From Lachnospiraceae bacterium YSD2013 (GTDB lineage Bacteria; Bacillota; Clostridia; Lachnospirales; Lachnospiraceae): a DNA stretch of 64,000 nt. Within the stretch, counting starts at the first letter, position 1. Each line of letters begins with the position of its first letter. Shown one piece after another: positions 17,998-25,963 of the stretch. The notes under the pieces are model-generated. The model was not told where the DNA came from. It searched no databases and saw only the letters and a program-made list of their open reading frames with translations. Made by a program: the position numbers and the translations under genes. The stretch spans positions 186,001 through 250,000 of the forward strand of contig FMTX01000007.1 in the NCBI GenBank assembly GCA_900100895.1. The letters are read 5' to 3'.

Positions 17998-19668
17998 CTA
18001 CTTAAAGAGCCTGTTCATTGCCGAGAATATAGCATATACGGAAGCTCTGGTAATGTTGGAGCTTACGCCTACACCATAGGTTACGCTGCCGGTTTCAGCA
18101 TCAAGAAGATGGATGTATGCCGCAGCCTTGGAGTTGGAACCTGCCTGCAATGCATGCTCTTCGTAGTCAAGGATCTTGATATCGACGCCGAGGTTCTGGA
18201 TGATGCCGCGCTTAACCGCATCGATAGGACCATTGCCGGCTGCAGTGAAGCTCTTTCTCGTACCATGGTCGGTGAATTCGAGGGTAACTTCGGTATCGAA
18301 TTCTTCCCTTCTTTCGCCCTGATTGTCGGTAACGCTCATCTTCTCGAAGTGGTAAGGAGTATTGGTAGCCAGATATTCTCTGTCGAAAGCATCCATAATT
18401 TCCTCGGGAGATACTTCACCCTGCTTCTCGGAGATGCTCTGGATAACGTTGGCAAATTCCTTGTGCATTCCTTTCGGAAGCTTGAAGCCGAAGTAGGTAT
18501 CCATTACGAACGCTACGCCGCCCTTGCCGGACTGGGAGTTGATACGAACGATGGGCTCGTACTCTCTGCCGATGTCCGCGGGATCGATGGGAAGGTACGG
18601 AACCTCCCAGTACTCTCCGCCACGCTCGCGCATAGCCTTGATACCCTTGTTGATAGCATCCTGATGGGAGCCGGAAAAAGCAGTAAATACAAGCTTGCCC
18701 GCATAAGGATGACGAGGGTGGATTGGCATCTTAACGAGGCGCTCATAAATCTCAATAATATCATTGATATGAGAAAGCTCAAGTTCGGGATTGATACCCT
18801 GCGAGAACATGTTGTAGGCTACGTTGAGGATATCTACGTTACCTGTTCTCTCGCCGTTACCGAAGAGGGTTCCCTCTACTCTGTCTGCGCCCGCAAGGAG
18901 TGCAAGCTCTGTAGCCGCAACGCCTGTGCCGCGGTCGTTGTGAGGGTGAACGCTTAAGATTACGGATTCTCTGTCGGAGAAGTGCGTGTTGCACCACTCA
19001 ATGATGTCTGCATATACGTTCGGAGTGGTCATCTCAACTGTCGAAGGAAGGTTGATGATTACCTTGTTGTCCTTGGATGCGCCCCATTCTTTTAACACTG
19101 CTTCGCATACTTCGAGAGCGTACTCGGGCTCGGTTCCGGTGAAGGACTCAGGCGAGTACTCGAGGATAATCTTGCCGTCGAATTTAGCGGCACGTTCTTT
19201 GACCATTCTGGTGCCGTCGATGGCTATCTGTTTAATCTGGTCCTTGGTCATGTGGAATACCACATCTCTCTGGAGCACGGAAGTTGAGTTGTATATGTGC
19301 ACGATGGCGGATTTACAGCCCTGTATGGATTCAAAAGTTCTGTCGATGAGCTCTTCGCGGCACTGTGTAAGTACCTGGGGCTTTACGTCGTCGGGGATGA
19401 GCTTTCTCTCGATAAGCTCGCGTAAGAAGTCAAATTCAATCTGGCTGGCTGCCGGAAAGCCGACTTCGATTTCCTTGAACCCCATCTTGACCATGTACTC
19501 AAAAAGCTCTATCTTCTCGCTTACTACCATCGGGTCTATTAGCGCCTGGTTACCGTCCCTTAGGTCGACGCTGCACCATATAGGCGCCTTTTCGATTTCT
19601 TTGTCAACCCATGTTCTCTCCGGATTTTTGAAGACCGGATTTCTGCGATAACGTTTGTAGTTAAGCAT
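17998..19668 (-). CDS. leuA: 2-isopropylmalate synthase
   Basis: This 556-residue enzyme condenses acetyl-CoA with 2-ketoisovalerate, the first step of leucine synthesis. It has the catalytic DLRDGNQAL motif of the longer LeuA subgroup near residue 33, KMGFKEIEVGFPAASQIEFDF, the metal-binding SVHPHNDRGTG near 235 and GNGERTGN near 270. A C-terminal LeuA dimer/allosteric domain (about residues 425-556) normally gives leucine feedback inhibition. The start at 19668 is set by AGGAGGAAAGA directly upstream. A longer in-frame reading from 19803 runs back through the upstream terminator and is rejected. Its own terminator follows at 17902-17940, so it appears monocistronic and separate from other leucine genes. 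Confidence 0.96.
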   Translation of the reverse strand: MLNYKRYRRNPVFKNPERTWVDKEIEKAPIWCSVDLRDGNQALIDPMVVSEKIELFEYMVKMGFKEIEVGFPAASQIEFDFLRELIERKLIPDDVKPQVLTQCREELIDRTFESIQGCKSAIVHIYNSTSVLQRDVVFHMTKDQIKQIAIDGTRMVKERAAKFDGKIILEYSPESFTGTEPEYALEVCEAVLKEWGASKDNKVIINLPSTVEMTTPNVYADIIEWCNTHFSDRESVILSVHPHNDRGTGVAATELALLAGADRVEGTLFGNGERTGNVDILNVAYNMFSQGINPELELSHINDIIEIYERLVKMPIHPRHPYAGKLVFTAFSGSHQDAINKGIKAMRERGGEYWEVPYLPIDPADIGREYEPIVRINSQSGKGGVAFVMDTYFGFKLPKGMHKEFANVIQSISEKQGEVSPEEIMDAFDREYLATNTPYHFEKMSVTDNQGERREEFDTEVTLEFTDHGTRKSFTAAGNGPIDAVKRGIIQNLGVDIKILDYEEHALQAGSNSKAAAYIHLLDAETGSVTYGVGVSSNITRASVYAIFSAMNRLFK

Positions 19669-19696
19669 TTTCTTTCCTCCTGTGGATATATTGTTC

Positions 19697-19746
19697 AAGC
19701 GCCCGGGTACGGCGCTTATATACACTGTAAAATTTTTCTGCTTTAA
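19697..19746 (-). promoter_or_regulatory. leuA leader: weak promoter candidate and short inverted repeat
   Basis: On the minus strand, TTAAAG and TATATA are spaced by 18 bases (19741-19746 and 19717-19722). They are followed by a perfect 7-bp inverted repeat, AAGCGCC/GGCGCTT with a 7-base spacer (19697-19717), at the expected transcript start. No leader peptide or T-box was recognised. Low confidence. Confidence 0.3.
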
Positions 19747-19764
19747 TTTATTAAAGCAAGTATA

Positions 19765-19799
19765 CAAAAGAATACCCCATTCCGCAAGGGAATGGGGTA
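19765..19799 (-). terminator. Rho-independent terminator of the HPr gene
   Basis: The minus-strand hairpin TACCCCATTCC / GGAATGGGGTA has a CTTGC loop (19773-19799) and is followed by TTCTTTTG. It lies 12 bases after the HPr stop codon and separates that gene from leuA. Confidence 0.9.
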
Positions 19800-19811
19800 C
19801 CAAAATTCATA

Positions 19812-20075
19812 TTATTCTCCAAGACCGCTTTCGACGACTTCAACAAGCTTCTCCAAAGCTTCATCCTCGTCTTCGCCCTCACAGACAAATACAATTTCGT
19901 CACCACATTTGACACAGGCACCGAGTACGCTGAGTACACTCTTGGCGTTAGCTGTGTTATCCCCGTAGGAAAAAGTGATAAGTGATTTAAACTGCATAGC
20001 TTCCTTGCATAGGATGCCTGCGGGTCTTAGGTGTAGCCCTGTAGGGTTTTTAATTGTAACTTTCTGACTTACCAT
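19812..20075 (-). CDS. ptsH: HPr-family phosphocarrier protein
   Basis: This 87-residue protein carries the phosphotransferase-system HPr signature. NPTGLHLRPAG places the phosphorylated His near residue 15, and NAKSVLSVLG near residue 46 holds the Ser that HPr kinase modifies in Gram-positive bacteria. The tail is very acidic (CEGEDEDEALEK). HPr passes phosphate from enzyme I to sugar-specific EII proteins. The Ser-phosphorylated form, or a Crh-like form, acts in carbon catabolite control. The His is intact, so it is not a Crh. GGAGG lies nine bases before the ATG. It is monocistronic, with its own promoter and terminator and no enzyme I or EII gene nearby. Confidence 0.93.
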   Translation of the reverse strand: MVSQKVTIKNPTGLHLRPAGILCKEAMQFKSLITFSYGDNTANAKSVLSVLGACVKCGDEIVFVCEGEDEDEALEKLVEVVESGLGE

Positions 20076-20135
20076 TTAAACTGACCTCCGTATGGTAAAT
20101 TAGGTCTTACCCCCAACCTTTCTTACGTCTCAAAC

Positions 20136-20160
20136 GTACTTTTGCGCAAAAGAAAAGTAC
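20136..20160 (-). promoter_or_regulatory. Stem-loop in the 5' leader of the HPr gene
   Basis: A perfect 8-bp inverted repeat, GTACTTTT / AAAAGTAC with a 9-base GC-containing loop, lies between the predicted promoter and the ribosome site. No T-run follows, so it is more likely an RNA-stability or regulatory hairpin than a terminator. Confidence 0.45.
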
Positions 20161-20176
20161 CGCTCTCAACAAGATA

Positions 20177-20205
20177 ACTATATCATCAAACTATTAACGA
20201 AACAA
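20177..20205 (-). promoter_or_regulatory. Predicted sigma-A promoter of the HPr gene
   Basis: On the minus strand, TTGTTT (20200-20205) and TATAGT (20177-20182) are 17 bases apart. The -10 is preceded by TGA, giving an extended -10 form. It sits about 100 bases upstream of the ATG. Confidence 0.6.
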
Positions 20206-20274
20206 GTTAAAGTTTTATGAAAACTCTAGGGAAAACGTTTTATTACGCGACAAATTCGCATTCTAAAAATGTTA

Positions 20275-21303
20275 TCAGCAGACCTTTGTCCGACCGGCCA
20301 AAACTTCTTTGTAATCCTCAAGATTTTTTTGAAGAAGTGCCGGGGTGTCGAGTCCGTAAGGACACTTAGAAGCGCAACTGTTGCAATGTATGCAATCCTC
20401 GATTTTCATCATCTTGGCCTGCATCTCGGGCGTAAGCTGAGCATCACTGGGAGCACGTCTGAGCATGAGGCTCATGCGCGCCATATTGTTAATCTCGATT
20501 CCCATCGGGCACGGCATACAGTAACCGCAGCCGCGGCAGAAATCTCCGCTTAATTCTTTCTTGTCATGTTCGATAAGTGCCTCAATCTCGGGAGTCATGG
20601 TCGGCGGATTCTTAATGAAGGATAAGAACTCCTCAAGCTCCGTCATCTTCTGAATACCCCAGATAGGGAGCACATTGTCGTACTGTGCGGCAAAAGCATA
20701 CGCTGCTCTTGCGTTATTGATAAGGCCACCCGAAAGCGACTTCATGGCTATAAAGCCCATGCCGGCGTCCTTACACATCTTAACTATCTCGATGTCCTTG
20801 TCGGTTGCAAGGTAGCAGAAAGGAAACTGCAGCGTCTCATAAAGTCCCGACTCGATAGCCTCACGCGCAACGGCAAGTCTGTGATTGGTAATACCGATGT
20901 GACGCACCTTACCCTGAGCCTTAGCCTCAAGCATAGCCTCATAAAGACCGGTTCCATCGCCGGGCTTGGGGCAGAATGCAGGGTTGTGGAACTGATAGAT
21001 ATCCACATAATCTGTCTTAAGGAGGCTAAGCGAAGTCTCGAGATCCTTCCAAAAGCCTTCCGCCGTCTGAGCTCCGGTCTTGGTCGCGATGAAAATCTTC
21101 TCGCGCATACCTTCAAAAGCCAGTCCCAGTTTCTTTTCACTGTCTGTATAGTATCTGGCGGTGTCAAAAAACGTCATACCGCCTTCATATGCTCTCCTTA
21201 AAATCTCAACGGCAACATCGTCAGTGACTCTCTGTACCGGGAGCGCACCGAAAGCATTTTTATTGGTCGTTATTCCTGTCTTACCTAATGTTACGCAGTC
21301 CAT
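20275..21303 (-). CDS. Aldo/keto reductase with C-terminal 4Fe-4S ferredoxin domain
   Basis: This 342-residue protein has a TIM-barrel aldo/keto reductase domain. LGKTGITTNKNAFGALPVQ opens it, TFFDTARYYTDSEKKLG near residue 45 carries catalytic Asp and Tyr, ATKTG carries Lys, and DIYQFHNP carries the His-containing segment. A short ferredoxin-like tail follows with two clusters of cysteines, CRGCGYCMPCP near 250 and CIHCNSCASKCP near 312. This fusion is common in clostridial anaerobes, where reducing power may come from iron-sulfur carriers. The carbonyl substrate is unknown. It overlaps the upstream glycosyltransferase gene by 23 bases, with AAGGAGG before the ATG, and is the last gene of the mbl-to-AKR run. 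Confidence 0.92.
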   Translation of the reverse strand: MDCVTLGKTGITTNKNAFGALPVQRVTDDVAVEILRRAYEGGMTFFDTARYYTDSEKKLGLAFEGMREKIFIATKTGAQTAEGFWKDLETSLSLLKTDYVDIYQFHNPAFCPKPGDGTGLYEAMLEAKAQGKVRHIGITNHRLAVAREAIESGLYETLQFPFCYLATDKDIEIVKMCKDAGMGFIAMKSLSGGLINNARAAYAFAAQYDNVLPIWGIQKMTELEEFLSFIKNPPTMTPEIEALIEHDKKELSGDFCRGCGYCMPCPMGIEINNMARMSLMLRRAPSDAQLTPEMQAKMMKIEDCIHCNSCASKCPYGLDTPALLQKNLEDYKEVLAGRTKVC

Positions 21304-22087
21304 CGCGTCCCTCCTTTATACCCTTCTTGAGTATCTTGTATGCCTGTTTCCAGGGGATATCCCTGCACATCACGCTTTTCTTGGTATATACATATCTGAG
21401 TCCCATGGGCGCCGCCAGTGCTCCGTACAAATGCGCATACAGCACTCCGCGGTCAAAAAAATATTTCTCGTCATAGCCCTTGAACCACGTAGACTCGCCG
21501 CCTTCTCGCGGTTCTTCCTTGCCGATTAATACGGGTGTCCTGTACATCTTAATCCCGGCCTTGAGGCAATCTCTGATAAACAGACTGTCCTCACCGCATG
21601 AATACTTGGCTCCGCCGCCGAACAGTTCAGAGAATCTCACTCCGCTTCGTACCAGCGCCTCGCGCCTCACCGCAATACTGTAAGCCGGATACCTTCCGCC
21701 GTTCCAGATATGCACGCGCTTGTAATCCGTGTTGAAATACGTCCTGCGCTCCGGACACACCTCTAAGTTAAAGAACAAAGCTTCCGCCTCGGGATGCGCC
21801 TCGAACTCCGCAAGCACTCGCTTCTCGTATCCGTCCTCGTACACAATATCATCGTCCGCAAACAGCACAATGTCGCCCTGCGCCGCATCTATCGCCCTGT
21901 TGCGGCTCTTTCCGACACCCTTCTCGGCAAAAGAAAAAACGCGCACACATCCGCCGTCCACCTTAATCTCCGCAGACTCTTCCCGTCCGCATTGATTAAT
22001 CAGCACAGCATCCGTCGCAACGCGCATCTTTCTTATTAAGCTCTCAGGCTCGGCATTAACAGCCGATATCAGCAATTCAAGTTTCAT
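21281..22087 (-). CDS. Family-2-like glycosyltransferase (268 aa)
   Basis: The protein has a GT-A core: GVGKSRNRAIDAAQGDIVLFADDDIVYED near residues 57-85 gives the nucleotide-binding region and DDD metal site. GEDSLFIRDCLKAG near 178 is the acceptor-side ED motif, and STWFKGYDEKYFFDRG follows. The usual N-terminal PxYN segment is replaced by LLISAVNAEPESL, as in a subgroup of short GT2-like enzymes. It overlaps both the acyltransferase gene upstream (11 bases) and the aldo/keto reductase downstream. Together with manC these genes look like a small glycan-modification set. Donor and acceptor are unknown. Confidence 0.8.
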   Translation of the reverse strand: MKLELLISAVNAEPESLIRKMRVATDAVLINQCGREESAEIKVDGGCVRVFSFAEKGVGKSRNRAIDAAQGDIVLFADDDIVYEDGYEKRVLAEFEAHPEAEALFFNLEVCPERRTYFNTDYKRVHIWNGGRYPAYSIAVRREALVRSGVRFSELFGGGAKYSCGEDSLFIRDCLKAGIKMYRTPVLIGKEEPREGGESTWFKGYDEKYFFDRGVLYAHLYGALAAPMGLRYVYTKKSVMCRDIPWKQAYKILKKGIKEGRDGLRNIR

Positions 22088-23171
22088 TCTTTACAAATAT
22101 CTTACCAAAAATCGTTTTAAAGAGTTTAAAAATCTGTATTCTGACAAAGTCAATGGCAAGGCCGCACACAAATATGATAAGCGCCGCCAGCAGCAAACCG
22201 CCCACAAACTGAAGCGTAGGTTTCTCAAGAGAGTCGTAAATTCCGAGCCACTTCTGCCAGTTATATCGTAGCGACAAGTTCTCATGAACCAGATACACGC
22301 CGAGCGCCATGGGTGACAGTGCACACACAACCTTGCCGACCTTTTCATTCATGGGCTTGGCACTGAGGAACGCCGTGAACATGCCGACTGCCGCCAGCAA
22401 TACAAACAGGTGATTGTACTCCGTCGCAACCTTCCTGATGGTCTCCATATGACCGTACTTAGTATATACTCTGTTGATTGTACCCGTTTCAAAAAGAATA
22501 AGAACAACCTGAAGCGCGTAACAAATCCAGCCCTTGTAAGGCTTTGTGAAGAATCTGAGACCGTACTGCTTAATATACGCCCCGAGCAAAAATACCGTCA
22601 GGAACCAAAGCAGATTGTATCCAAACTCATCCTCCTCGAATCTGAAAGGCAGACAGCTCTTAAAGCCGCATTCGAATATCAGAAGAAGGTTAAGCACAAT
22701 TCTGAACTGCTTTTGCGATATGTTCTTAACACCGGCCTGAATAATAGGCAGCATAATGTAGATAAATACATACGCCGTAAGGAACCAGAACAGATTCATA
22801 TGCACCGGGAACACCGTATGCAAAAGAAAATACGTATTAATCTCCTCATGTATATCCACGCCGAGAAGCATGCACACGAGGAAAGTTCCGAGAGAATAGA
22901 AAATCATCTCCGCCAGAAGTTCAACAAGTCTTCCCAGCTTAAACTTCGAGTCAATAAGAAAGTATCCCGAAATCAATATAAATACATTGACCGCGCACAA
23001 GGACATAGCTTCCAATATCCAGGCAATAATGCAGTTGCCGTTAATTCCCACATCGGGATTGTTAAGCAGATTGCTCTTACCGATTGCATGAAGCATGACT
23101 ACCATAAACATGGAGAGCAGCCTCAGAAGTTCCATATTCGCGTTTCTTTTTTTAACAGTCTTTTCGCTCAT
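22077..23171 (-). CDS. Acyltransferase family 3 membrane protein (OafA/WecH type)
   Basis: This 364-residue protein has about ten transmembrane helices. The N-terminal segment NMELLRLLSMFMVVMLHAIGK carries the R and H typical of acyltransferase-3 proteins (family RxxAxxxVxxxH), and a later GVYLVHENLSLR segment near residue 285 is also diagnostic. These enzymes O-acetylate surface glycans or lipids at the membrane using an acyl-CoA-derived group. The gene overlaps manC by four bases (ATGA). It probably modifies the same polymer as the adjoining glycosyltransferase. Confidence 0.9.
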   Translation of the reverse strand: MSEKTVKKRNANMELLRLLSMFMVVMLHAIGKSNLLNNPDVGINGNCIIAWILEAMSLCAVNVFILISGYFLIDSKFKLGRLVELLAEMIFYSLGTFLVCMLLGVDIHEEINTYFLLHTVFPVHMNLFWFLTAYVFIYIMLPIIQAGVKNISQKQFRIVLNLLLIFECGFKSCLPFRFEEDEFGYNLLWFLTVFLLGAYIKQYGLRFFTKPYKGWICYALQVVLILFETGTINRVYTKYGHMETIRKVATEYNHLFVLLAAVGMFTAFLSAKPMNEKVGKVVCALSPMALGVYLVHENLSLRYNWQKWLGIYDSLEKPTLQFVGGLLLAALIIFVCGLAIDFVRIQIFKLFKTIFGKIFVKNET

Positions 23172-24469
23172 AATTCGTGTTTAATCTTATCCTTGACATC
23201 TATGTCGGTCCCTACCTGAACCTCCATTACCTTCAGTAACGTTGTTGCCTTAATGGTGTGCTTGCATCCTTTGGGCAGGAATATCGTGTCGCCGATGCCC
23301 ACTTCCCTGTTCTTGCCGTCTACAATCGCAACACCTTCGCCCTCAATAACCGTCCAGATTTCATCACGACGCTCGTGGCTGTGATAGTTCATGGAATGTC
23401 CCGGCATGAGTGTCACTTTAACCGTCATCCCCGCATCTTCTATATCAAGAACCCTGTAACTGCCCCAGGATTTCTCGGCATACATAACGGGTCCCTCAAT
23501 CTTGTCGACATATGGCTTCATGTAGCTCGACTGATTCTTATCGGCCACGATAATACCGTCGGCGCTTGCCGCAACCACCACATTCTTAAGTCCCATGGCA
23601 AGAATCGGCACATCGATTTCGTTGATTACGTGGGTGTTCTCGCAAGTGTCGTCGAAATGCACGTTGCCCACGGAATGCTCTTCCATAACATCCGTAAGCG
23701 TCTTCCAGGTTCCCACGTCCATCCAGTCGCCGTCAAAAGAAATTACCCTGATGTTCTGTTCTTTCTCCACGACTGCGTAGTCTATGCTGATCTTCGTAAG
23801 GCTGTCATATCTAGCCTTCAAATCTGTAAAGTCTTTGTAATCGATGAATTCGTGAGTCTTACCGATCATGTATCCGAGCTTAAAGCCGAATACACCGCCG
23901 TTCCAAAGCGCGTTCTTTTGCAGAAGTGCCTTGGCGCCCTCCAAATCGGGCTTCTCCTTGAAGGACTCAACGGTTCCGTCCTCGCGGGGTACGATGTAGC
24001 CATACTTCTCGCTGGGATATGTAGGCTTAATGCCCATAAGTGTGATGTTGGCGCCGTTTTCTATTACCGCCTCGCCGATGCGACGAATTGCCTCGAAGTA
24101 ATCGTCTTCCACGTAAGGGTCGACAGGGCAGACCACAACAGCTTCCTCTTCATCGATGTTCTTCACATATTTAAGGAATGCCGCAGCGAGAGCTATTGCG
24201 GGGAAAGTATCTCTTCTCGCAGGCTCCACACATATTTCCACGGATTCCCCGAGCTGATTCATAAGGCTCGAAGCCTGAGACTTACCGGTAGCGACAGTAA
24301 TGTCGGCGTCGGGAATGACCCTTTTGATTCCGTTGTACATACGCTGCACCATAGACTCATGGCCGCCGTCTTCGGTCTTAAAAAACTTTATAAATTGTTT
24401 GGATCTGACGTCGTTGGAAAGAGGCCAAAGTCTCTTACCCGAACCGCCTGATAATAAAATAATCTGCAA
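23168..24469 (-). CDS. manC: Mannose-1-phosphate guanylyltransferase with C-terminal cupin (type II PMI-like)
   Basis: The 433-residue protein joins a nucleotidyltransferase domain (LSGGSGKRLWPLSNDVRSKQF at the N terminus, FKEKPDLEGAK, NGGVFGFKLGYM, VGTWKTL) with a cupin domain near residue 350 (PGHSMNYHSHERRDEIW, VIEGEG, PKGCKHTI). That is the AlgA/ManC layout, which makes GDP-mannose and may interconvert mannose-6-P and fructose-6-P. Translation starts at a TTG (24469) with GGAGGG eight bases upstream. No ATG lies closer to the conserved start. GDP-mannose is the substrate of Gmd, encoded 6 kb away, so this gene is a metabolic partner of the polysaccharide operon although it is in a different transcription unit. 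Confidence 0.94.
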   Translation of the reverse strand: MQIILLSGGSGKRLWPLSNDVRSKQFIKFFKTEDGGHESMVQRMYNGIKRVIPDADITVATGKSQASSLMNQLGESVEICVEPARRDTFPAIALAAAFLKYVKNIDEEEAVVVCPVDPYVEDDYFEAIRRIGEAVIENGANITLMGIKPTYPSEKYGYIVPREDGTVESFKEKPDLEGAKALLQKNALWNGGVFGFKLGYMIGKTHEFIDYKDFTDLKARYDSLTKISIDYAVVEKEQNIRVISFDGDWMDVGTWKTLTDVMEEHSVGNVHFDDTCENTHVINEIDVPILAMGLKNVVVAASADGIIVADKNQSSYMKPYVDKIEGPVMYAEKSWGSYRVLDIEDAGMTVKVTLMPGHSMNYHSHERRDEIWTVIEGEGVAIVDGKNREVGIGDTIFLPKGCKHTIKATTLLKVMEVQVGTDIDVKDKIKHEL

Positions 24470-24488
24470 TTAAACAGCCCTCCGGACC

Positions 24489-25400
24489 TTACTCAATATT
24501 AACTATTCCAATGTTATTCATATAGCAGGGTGCAAAGATATGCTCTATGGCATTTTTGCTGACATTGCCCTCCCACTTCGCGTGGAGATGACCTGTCAAA
24601 ACCGCCACAACCGGCGAATCGTCCGCATAAATCATATCGATAAAAGCAGCGGTGTAAGCGTTGGGTTCTTTTTCTCCGCCACGTCCAATGTAGAGATGCC
24701 TACCTCCGCGTACTTCCTCGGAGCGTGCCTGAAGTTCAGTTCCTTCATCCTGCCCAATCGGTATGTGCATTACCACAATAACGGGCTTGCCTCTGCCCAT
24801 TACATCTTTAATCTGTTCGAGAGTCTCTTCCGTAATGTCATTCTGACTGTAATTGACTCCCATAAGTATTATTTCTTCAAGCTCGGCCACAATCAGCGCA
24901 CTGTTGTCGCTTATGGATGCCTGTCGTTCCATGGACTTAACCCAGTCATTGGCCGGCTGCCAATAATTCTCTATATCATGATCTGCTCTCACATAAAGAA
25001 GGGGCTTATTAAACTTTTCAACACCTTCTCTGAGTGCCGAAGTCGTAGCTTCCGAATTGAAATCGAGCATATCACCGACAAAAAGTACGTAGTCGGCTTC
25101 TTCTTTGTTAATCAGTGCCGGCAGCTTCTTCCAACGTTTCTCTGTCGTAAGGCCGTCCGTTGCGAACTCCTGAACCCTGTTCGTCATGAATTCTTTTTGA
25201 TCCGGCGCTATCTCGTCGTTGTTAATCTGAAGATGAAGGTCATTGACCACGATAAGCCTTATGGGCTTCTCAAGTCCGACCTCAAGATTCACCTCATCAA
25301 CGGTATATCCCGCATCTCCGAAAGCTCCGTTCTCACAGTTCGCGCACCCACACATAAAGAGCAGGCACAAAAGCACCGCCGCAACCCTAATTTTTCTCAC
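24489..25400 (-). CDS. Calcineurin-like metallophosphoesterase, predicted lipoprotein
   Basis: The product is about 303 residues, starting from a GTG at 25400 with AAGGAG seven bases upstream. The TTG at 25424 reads 8 further residues but has no ribosome site. A hydrophobic segment ends in MCGC, a lipobox-like site, so it is probably membrane-attached outside the cell. The metallophosphoesterase motifs are all present: VVNDLHL (DxH), VLFVGDMLDF (GD), VRADHD in place of GNHD, VVMHIPIG and LTGHLHAKW (GHxH). The replaced Asn in the third motif is a departure from the family rule and could alter activity. It sits between a GNAT gene (14-base overlap) and manC. The substrate is unknown. Confidence 0.82.
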   Translation of the reverse strand: MRKIRVAAVLLCLLFMCGCANCENGAFGDAGYTVDEVNLEVGLEKPIRLIVVNDLHLQINNDEIAPDQKEFMTNRVQEFATDGLTTEKRWKKLPALINKEEADYVLFVGDMLDFNSEATTSALREGVEKFNKPLLYVRADHDIENYWQPANDWVKSMERQASISDNSALIVAELEEIILMGVNYSQNDITEETLEQIKDVMGRGKPVIVVMHIPIGQDEGTELQARSEEVRGGRHLYIGRGGEKEPNAYTAAFIDMIYADDSPVVAVLTGHLHAKWEGNVSKNAIEHIFAPCYMNNIGIVNIE

Positions 25401-25950
25401 GGAAATTCTCCTTAACAAGTTCAAGCGTCACCGCCTCTACCTCTTCACCGGTCGGGAAGATTTTCTCGACACTTCTCTCAACCGCCTTATAGCCCATCTT
25501 CTCGTGCAAATGTACGCTGGCACCGTTATAGCTGATTACACGCGCAACCAGTTTGTTAAGCTTCAATTCGTTGAAAGCATACCCGTCAAGAAGCCTGTAC
25601 GCCTCCGTTGCATAGCCTTTCCCCTTGGGTGAAGCCTTGTCAAAGAACAATCCCGACTCCATCGCCTTCTCCTCAGGGTTATAGTGCTGAAGATATACGA
25701 CACCGATTATCCTGCCCGTAGCCTTTTCAGTCACGGTAAAATAAAACACCTCGCCCGTCTCGCACTTATTCTTCACATAGTCTAAGTGTTCCTCGGCTGT
25801 AATCTCCTTACGGTAAAAGAAATTGCCCCGCACATAGTCGGAATTGCGAATGCTTAATACCGCTTCGGTGTCCTCTTCAGTTATCGGTTTCAATAAAAGG
25901 CGCTCTGATTCAAGTCTGAGCGCCTTATCAATAGGTTTCAAAAGATTCAT
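25387..25950 (-). CDS. GNAT N-acetyltransferase, RimJ/RimL type
   Basis: This 187-residue protein has the GNAT fold of the RimL subgroup. ERLLLKPITEEDTEAVLSIRNSD opens it, IIGVVYLQHYNPE follows, KASPKGKGYATEAYRLL near residue 107 is the acetyl-CoA-binding motif A, and NKLVARVISYNGASVHLHEKMGYK is motif B near 132-155. It acetylates an amine of a protein or small molecule, with the target unknown. It follows glmM by 13 bases and overlaps the metallophosphoesterase gene. Confidence 0.9.
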   Translation of the reverse strand: MNLLKPIDKALRLESERLLLKPITEEDTEAVLSIRNSDYVRGNFFYRKEITAEEHLDYVKNKCETGEVFYFTVTEKATGRIIGVVYLQHYNPEEKAMESGLFFDKASPKGKGYATEAYRLLDGYAFNELKLNKLVARVISYNGASVHLHEKMGYKAVERSVEKIFPTGEEVEAVTLELVKENFREKN

Positions 25951-25963
25951 TCCTGTCTCACGT

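Noticed and set aside
19668-19772. T-box or leucine leader-peptide attenuation before leuA
   Set aside because: The leader is only about 100 bases, with no run of Leu codons, no T-box sequence and no alternative terminator.
19669-19803. 45-residue N-terminal extension of leuA
   Set aside because: It would read through the upstream terminator and leader. AGGAGG and the conserved N terminus place the start at 19668.
20230-20274. Imperfect inverted repeat after the aldo/keto reductase gene, considered as its terminator
   Set aside because: The stem has mismatches and no clean T-tract. It is too weak to call, although some termination there is likely.
23258-24451. Long open frame on the plus strand opposite manC (and similar ones at 6003-7178, 27258-28316, 42768-43736 and 44572-45474)
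   Set aside because: They run antisense to well-supported genes, lack ribosome sites and family motifs, and reflect codon bias of the opposite strand.
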